A stretch of 64,000 bases of DNA. Source: Saccharina japonica. Taxonomy: Eukaryota; Sar; Phaeophyceae; Laminariales; Laminariaceae. Location of the stretch: contig MEHQ01003205.1 in the NCBI GenBank assembly GCA_008828725.1, forward strand, positions 186,001 through 250,000, read 5' to 3'. A program made the translations under genes and the position numbers. Below the pieces are notes generated by a model, which was not told where the DNA came from, made no database searches, and was given only the letters and a program-made list of their open reading frames with translations. This document shows positions 58,308-64,000 of the stretch, in pieces. The first letter of the stretch is position 1, and every line of letters starts with the position of its first letter.

Positions 58308-58655
58308 TATCTTGCTTGGAGCTGACGAACACCGCAAAGAGGAGGCGTCGTTTGCGGATGGTCATCTCAACGCTCACGCATTGTGCCTTCTTGAGAGCCT
58401 TGGCGGACGACATGATAAGATGGTCGATGCGTTGTCGGCGATGGAAACTAATGGTCCGTACGTATGAGGAAGTTGTGGTGTGCCGTTCGGAGCTCAGCAA
58501 AGTGCTCCTGGACAAGGGTCCACGTCACACACCTGTACAGCAGTGTCTCCATCACCTCGCGGCCTTTAGCATGCGCACATTTAGAGTAAACGGGACATCC
58601 TCCATATCATACAGCTCCCGCTTGAACCGCGATCAGCACCTCCAACACTCTGATT
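58308..58655 (-). pseudogene. Non-LTR retrotransposon (LINE) reverse transcriptase C-terminal fragment
   Basis: Read on the minus strand from about 58,650 down, three short frames chain into one protein: FKRELYDMEDVPFTLNVR, then METLLYRCVTWTLVQEHF with LRTAHHNFLIRT, then SFHRRQRIDHL with KALKKAQCVSVEMTIRKRRL. This is the order seen in the region after the reverse transcriptase core in LINE-type ORF2 proteins (Y-D-M-E-D ... L-L-Y-x-C-x-T-W ... H-H-x-x-L-L-R ... R-K-R-R-L). Two single-base frameshifts (about 58,565 and 58,458) and an in-frame stop near 58,630 break it. The 3' part lies in the N gap. The catalytic core is not in view. Assignment is from recalled family patterns. Confidence 0.7.
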
Positions 58656-59469
58656 AACAACAATCTTCTCTTACGATAGATTGAGACTGGAGACAAGCAA
58701 CGCGGATGATACTCAATCGATTGCGATACTACTGGTAACACATTGGACAACACTTACTACTTGGTCGATAATAATGCGGCCCTTTCTCAACACCTTTTTT
58801 TTAAGTTAAGGGGAAGACCGGAGACTAGCAACGCGAATGTTACTCATTCGATTGCGATACTAACACAATGGTACATATTAATATTAATCTTACACACCAT
58901 GTAAAACCTACTGGTATGTTCTGCTGTACGAATACATATTATACAGCAGTGAGTGGGTACCCCGATTTAAGAGAGGGTACTTTAAGATATTAGCTAACAG
59001 GTACGACACCGCGAGAAAGTCGATGAACACCCGCACTCACACAAGGTATTGTGAGAAAAAAAATAAAGCGTGTGGTTATGCATGCGTACGCACGCACGAG
59101 AGCACGAGTATAGGCGCGGCTGCACTGAAAAGAGGCAGAGAGACGCAGGTTTATTCGTACGAAGGTATGTCTCGTGGTACATGCACGCACAATGAAAACA
59201 CGTTCATGATACATTTTCGAAGAGGGTAGAACGATCCGATTTTGGAGACAACAGGCGCATGTCCGTAAATACGCACACAAAGAGAGCAAATATATAGAAA
59301 CAAAACAAAGGGGGAAAAAAACAGCGAGGACGAAAAACGCCAGTTTTGGGAGATATGTATCTTAAATACATACACTACGAGTACCGTCTGTTTACAAGCG
59401 CTACGTAGGCATGATGCTCATGAAAACATCTCGCAGCATTGGCCGCTATATTGATATTGAGTCTGTGTG
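58656..59469. other. Non-coding stretch
   Basis: No gene recognised. 58,690-58,740 and 58,815-58,865 share GAGACTGGAGACAAGCAACGCGGATGATACTCAATCGATTGCGATACTA-like sequence, a direct repeat about 130 bp apart. Frames in 59,000-59,290 lie in purine-rich repetitive DNA. Confidence 0.5.
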
Positions 59470-60357
59470 CTGTGGAGGCATACTGCTGCAAGGAGCAGGC
59501 TCGCCGTTGGAGACGGCGAGCGCTTCGGCTCAGGTAGAAACGCACGATGAAAACAAATCGGTACGACCACCTGCGTAGGGACAGAAGGAAAAAACAGGGG
59601 GGTGGCTTATGGCCTATATATTTCCCCATCCGTTTATTTGTCCTTTAATTATGTCCTTCTGTACGCACGAGCCGCCCGCTGTGGAGACAGGAGGGGGGGG
59701 GCAAGCCCGCTGCGAATACAGCGGGCGCGCCTGCTCGAGAGGGAGTAAATATTCACCTCCCTCCGGCTTGAGTTGGGTCGGGAATGCACGATGAAAAACA
59801 CTCGATGCACGACCGCCCAGAGTTGCTTGCGGTGGAGACAGCGAGCAGCGGGCTCTCTGTGGAGACAGAGGGCATCACGACCCGAGTGGAAACGCACGAT
59901 GAAAACATATCGGTACGACCACCGGCGTGAAAAGAAGAAATATATATAGCTGTGTATATAGAGTAAAAGAAAATACCAGGGGGTGGCCCGGGGGCCCATA
60001 TATTCCCTCACCCGTTTATTTGGCCTTTAAATATGTTCCTATGCATGCACGAGCCTCCTGCTGTTAAGACAGTGGGGGGGGGGGGCAAAGCACAGCGGAC
60101 ACGGCTTCACGGGGGGGAGAAAAATACTAACCTCCCTCTGGCCTGAGTTGGGCGGGAATGCACGATGAAAACACTCGATGTATGACCGCCAAGAGTTGCC
60201 TGCGGTTGAGACAGCGAGGAGCGGGCTCTCTGTGGAGACAGAGAGCATTACGACCCGGGTGGGAACGCACGATGAAAACATATTCGTACGACCACCCGCG
60301 CCACGAGAAAGAGAGAGAGACAAGAAAAAAAACGAGACGGCCCGGGTGGCCCACCGG
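59470..60357 (+). repeat. 360-380 bp satellite-like tandem repeat
   Basis: Two full units (59,617-59,997 and 59,998-60,357) and a partial unit (about 59,470-59,616). Shared landmarks are CCGTTTATTTG, CACGAGCC, the GTGGAGACAG words, CTCCCTCYGGCYTGAGTTG, GGGCTCTCTGTGGAGACAGA and CGCACGATGAAAACATAT. Units contain poly-G runs and short inverted words around GGAGACAG, giving long but meaningless open frames on both strands. Confidence 0.85.
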
Positions 60358-61436
60358 TATACATATAGGTACACCTATAGACCGGGACCAACAGCGACAT
60401 ACGTTGGGGTCGACGAGCGACTGTTTGGGAGAAGGGAACCCCTAACCCCGACTTACTTGTGTGCTTGTTTGTTTCCTTTACCACCGCACAGCACGTATAG
60501 TGGGGAGAACCGACCGACCGACATAGACACTGACCGAGAAAGTTATACTCATACGCATCGCCTCGCGAGGTACCGCCCTGCTGCTGTTGACCGCCCCCTG
60601 TTTCTCGAATTCGTGTTGGGCGGGGGAGATTACCCTCCGCCACGAGACGCACGACCCACGCCGACCGGCGTGGGATCGGGCGCCCCGTCTGGTAAGCACA
60701 TTTGGGACAGGGTGGCGGCCGACGCAGAAGCGACTATCTCATAAGGGGGTGGCGTTATGTTTTTGCTGATCGGCGTGTGTGTTTTGCTTTGACGCCCATG
60801 TGTCCTGCGCTAATCGCCCAGGGGCTGTGCGGTAGACGACACACCGACGTGTGTGTGGCAGAGGGGGCGGAGGGGGGGGGACAGAGTCGGGGAATACAGA
60901 CCTCGGCCACCCCCCCCCCTTGTCGGTGAAATATGTATGAATTCGCCATAACGATGGCGGCGTGGTAGAGGGCGCACCCATCCAGGTGCTGCGAGGGCGG
61001 GGGGGTCGCGGACACCCCACGCCGGCGAGGGAAAAACTTAAAGAATTATATTTCTATATAACAACACAATATAGTAAACAAATGGATTAAAATAGAACAA
61101 AAACAATCATAAAAATTATATGTATAAAACGAAAAAATCAACCAAAGACGCATGATATGATACGGTAAAGGTGCACCACGTTTGTTTGTTTCTGAGGGTA
61201 GTCACTCATTGAGGTGCTTTATACCTCACCCCAAAACTGATTTGAAAAAATAGGGAAAAAAAAGTGCTACCCGATGAACACGGCTATGGCCTATACACAA
61301 AAGGAAAAATAGTGCGACACGATAATTAATTCCGGCGATTCGAGCATAAGGAGCCTTCAATAGGTCATTCAAAACGTTTCAGCCAAACAAAAACAAAAAT
61401 ACAAAAATACAAAAATACGAAACAATCACAACCTTA
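60358..61436. other. GC-rich then AT-rich non-coding stretch
   Basis: 60,580-61,020 is GC-rich with poly-G and poly-C runs; no recognisable protein. 61,040-61,430 is AT-rich. A 40-bp piece near 61,345-61,385 (AAGGAGCCTTCAATAGGTCA) matches 652-690 of the macro-repeat, so stray fragments of the unit occur outside the array. Confidence 0.55.
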
Positions 61437-62830
61437 TGGAGACAGCCCGGTGGGCTGTGGATATTCCGGTGTCCGGTTGACTTTGCTATTCATGCTGCCA
61501 ATGTCATATAAAGGAGCAACATGGTGTACTCGGGGTTCCATGCGGTTTGAAGCGGTCAGGAGACTGACTATACCGTACCTGACGGGCAAGAGGAGTAGTT
61601 TCCGTTTCTATCCTCCCTTTCTTTAAGGTGTACGAACACGCGAGGGAAGTAATCATGCGCTACCCCGACATCGGAGACAGACCCATGTAGAGGAAAAACA
61701 AAAAGACAGAAACGATGAAGGTATATGCGGCGGTGGCCTACTTTTTCTTCATTGTTTTCTAATTAATCACGATTGCTCACTTGCAGGATATGCCCTCTGC
61801 AACGACAGCCGCGTGTTCTGGGAGTACGATGGCCGCGTCGCTGCGCATGCTATCATCCCCGGAAAGGGGGCAACGGAGTGCACCTGGGGGTGTCACGCCG
61901 TATTGAGAAAAAGAGAGAAGAAAAGACAAAAAAACGCCGAGAAACTACACCGTACCCGATGTGTACTTAGGTGTATTAGTTTTGTCTACCCCTCGTTACC
62001 CAAGGTATGGAAACACATGAGAAGATGACAGCAGTGATAGGCCGTTATGGAATCGAAGACAGCCCCATGTGATGTGAACTGGTGTTGCTTCTACGCTGCT
62101 CATGTCGCCAGCCACTTATTGGGTGCAAAACAGTATAGTTTGCCTCCCCCCCCTGCCTGCGGCTCCAAATAGACAGGAGACTGTCACGGTGAGAGCATAA
62201 AACATGTCTCCCGATACAAAGGCACCCCATGCATACTATTGATGGGACGGACGGGGGGGGCTGCTCATACATACACATGAAGATTGCACAAATATGCCGT
62301 TCCGGAACCGAAGACAGCCCGGTGGGCTGCGAAGTTGGGTGGCCGCTACGTGGCTCATGTTGCCAACTCCCCCCCCTTCAACAACACAATATGATCCGGG
62401 CTTTCTACAGTCTAAATATGGTAGGAGCTCAAACGTGTACGAATTGTTGCATCTAATTTGTTATCGTCTCCTTCTTGGGCTTCTTGCCGAAACACAAGAG
62501 TACAGTGGAATATGCAGTGCCGGCACCGATAACAAACCTGTGTTCTGCGAAGATTGGTCGCCGCCATGCGGCTCACATTGCCAACCTCCCACATGGGGAC
62601 AACCTATGCGGGTTGGGGCTTCTTAGGATCCGAAACTAACAGGGCACTATACCGGTATACCTTATCCTATTGACACCTATGTAGTCATCTCTTATCCTGT
62701 TTTTTACTGTGGAAACACGTAAGAAGACTATTTATAGCAAAGGCACCGACGGCATACACGTGTGCTGCGAACGTTGGTGCCGCGGTGTTCTCCGCATTGC
62801 CAATCCGATATATCGGGGCAACCAGATATA
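61437..62830 (+). repeat. Degenerate ~220-250 bp tandem repeat encoding a Cys-rich motif
   Basis: At least five blocks (near 61,437, 62,049, 62,302, 62,522 and 62,743) share GGxACCGAxxACAGCCCxGTGxGCTGCGAA. Read in one frame they give G-[TI]-[ED]-[DN]-x-P-V-x-C-E followed by W-P-x-R-G-S-x-C-Q-x-P: GTEDSPVGCEVGWPLRGSCC at 62,302 and GTDNKPVFCEDWSPPCGSHC at 62,522. The sequence upstream of four blocks is also alike (GAAACACATGAGAAGA). The 62,049 copy has a stop in the motif. A pyrimidine tract and CACTTGCAG at 61,755-61,784 could be a 3' splice site for a separate exon reading CNDSRVFWEYDGRVAAH. I do not recognise the motif; it may be a decayed repeat-domain gene or repetitive DNA. Confidence 0.5.
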
Positions 62831-63049
62831 TGTTATAGGTGTCCGCGGTCGGGCACCGACATCATTTTCTTTGTTCAATGTTGAATACACACAAATACTG
62901 TCCGTGGTATTACGACAGCCCTTTGGTGCTGGTACTTTCGGGTGACCGTTTTTGCTGCCAATGTTATGCTTGCTTACTCATGCTGAGATGAAACAGCTTT
63001 CTAATACGGGTGCCGTTAAAATTTCGAGACCATGGTGGTCAACATAGTC
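62831..63049. other. Short unassigned stretch
   Basis: Nothing recognised beyond a partial GGGCACCGACA resembling the preceding repeat at about 62,848. Confidence 0.4.
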
Positions 63050-64000
63050 TTGTCGACCCTTGTAGGGTGGCACACCATTATAACGAGATATATACCAAAA
63101 TGCATATATTATATACATATTTGTTTTGGTCGATGACAGACGGTTACGTTGTAGGGACACACATCGGATCGTCGCATGACATTGTAGACACGCTAGGCGA
63201 AGCCTAAACTGCTACGGGGGCGGAGTGTTAAGATCCACTCATGCCACCCTACAGCGTTGGAAATACGTCGGTGACCCCCTCCCACCCCCCCCTCTTTTGT
63301 CGCCGCCGCCTGCACCCACCGAGTGTGTTCCGCTGGCGGCATCAGCAGCGGGTGTACGACAGCTACAATCTGACCGGCAACTGTTACGCGTGGATCGAGA
63401 GTCGCGGCTGTCGGCTCGGACGCCGAACCTTCCTACGGCCGCGCCTTTTGCGCTCGAATAGGGGGAGCGGGCTCCGTCGGTCGTCGGCGGAGCCAAAGAC
63501 AGGAGCAGCACCGCGCGGGGGGGGGGGGTCTATGTACCTACATCGCGACCTCCAGGATGGTGGTGGTCCAGTTGCGATCTCCGCCTTGGGCACGTACGCG
63601 TCTGGTCGCCGGTTACGGCGTACGATTCGCGTGTTGGTGGTTTGTCAGGAGCTTTGGTTTTTGTTTTGGCGTCGATTGACTCGGATGATTGCGAAGCCTG
63701 ATGTTGATCGGGGTCGCCTTGTGGTGTTGCGCGTCGAATACGATTTCCAGGATATTGGCGACGGTGCAGTAGTTATATCGAGTGTTCGTAGAGCTGGAGC
63801 TACAGGTCACGGCTCCCGTGGTGCCGTGGGCTTTCAGGGGTATCGCACAAGCCCACTTAGTGGCAGGAACGGTTCGGCGGGTCCGCCGACCAGTTTTGTT
63901 CGGTATTTGTATTAAAAGAAACCGCCACGCCCTCGCGGGACCTGAAGATATTTTGTGGCTGTGTTTTATGTCTGAGGTACCTCCTGGTGGTGCAAACAGA
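63050..64000 (-). repeat. Dispersed repeat, inverted partner of 45,830-46,700, running off the window
   Basis: Matches the reverse complement of 45,830-46,700 from about 63,050 to the window end, including the final TGTTCGGTAT and GTGGCTGTGTT strings. The open frame 63,241-63,915 (+) is only partly kept in the partner. The opposite strand shares VHPL-x-M-x-P-A-x-H-x-R-W-V-Q-A-A-A with the partner. Which strand, if any, was coding is undecided. Confidence 0.7.

Noticed and set aside
58023..58657. Frames running through the N gap
   Set aside because: More than a third of their length is N. Only the part right of 58,308 was used, on the minus strand, for the LINE call.
63241..63915. 224-residue plus-strand frame
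   Set aside because: The inverted partner at 45,830-46,700 does not keep it, it includes poly-G and poly-C runs, and no domain is recognisable. Kept only as a dispersed repeat.

Overview
This is a eukaryotic, gene-poor, repeat-rich window, most likely from a stramenopile such as a brown alga. The main pointer is a set of genes built from the Cys/His repeat C-X4-C-X16-C-X2-H-X12. That is the EsV-1-7 motif, named after a gene of Ectocarpus siliculosus virus 1, expanded in brown algae and represented by the Ectocarpus developmental regulator IMM. No rRNA, tRNA, CRISPR array or prokaryotic operon was seen. The organism call is inference. A 238-base N run (58,070-58,307) marks a draft assembly gap.

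The dominant structure is a diverged macro-repeat read left to right. Copy 1 runs from before position 1 to about 28,945, copy 2 from about 28,946 to 54,285, and a truncated copy 3 from about 54,286 to 56,990. Anchors keep their order (for example 500-660, 29,450-29,610 and 54,290-54,390; 3,360-3,500, 31,640-31,750 and 56,760-56,890). From 57,000 to the end the sequence is different: microsatellites, a decayed LINE, a 360-380 bp satellite and an unrecognised Cys-rich tandem repeat.

The only well-supported genes are EsV-1-7 family members. Copy 1 has gene A (14,922-16,052, +), a wrecked relative B (19,690-20,745, +) and gene C (23,071-24,093, -). Copy 2 has gene A' (40,716-41,618, +) and a broken C' (49,465-50,491, -), and has lost the body of B. 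Intact members share one design: five to seven canonical 38-residue repeats, then an invariant two-repeat C-terminal cap and a short tail ending near Glu-Cys. The array appears to evolve by birth and death.

Because the macro-repeat gives paralogous empty sites, many mobile elements can be delimited. They include a 4.5 kb hAT-like element with an 8-bp target duplication and a Harbinger-like element nested in it, a second Harbinger-like MITE with TAA duplications, a 786-bp near-perfect palindrome flanked by TA, an 89-bp TTAA-flanked hairpin, and a 4.5 kb foldback composite whose arms enclose a duplicated piece of the macro-repeat. There are also palindromic elements of a CGTGTCGCGACACG-rich family, two of which carry telomere-like cores. 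Decayed LINE and possibly copia reverse transcriptase fragments are present. The rest is non-coding or too decayed to assign.
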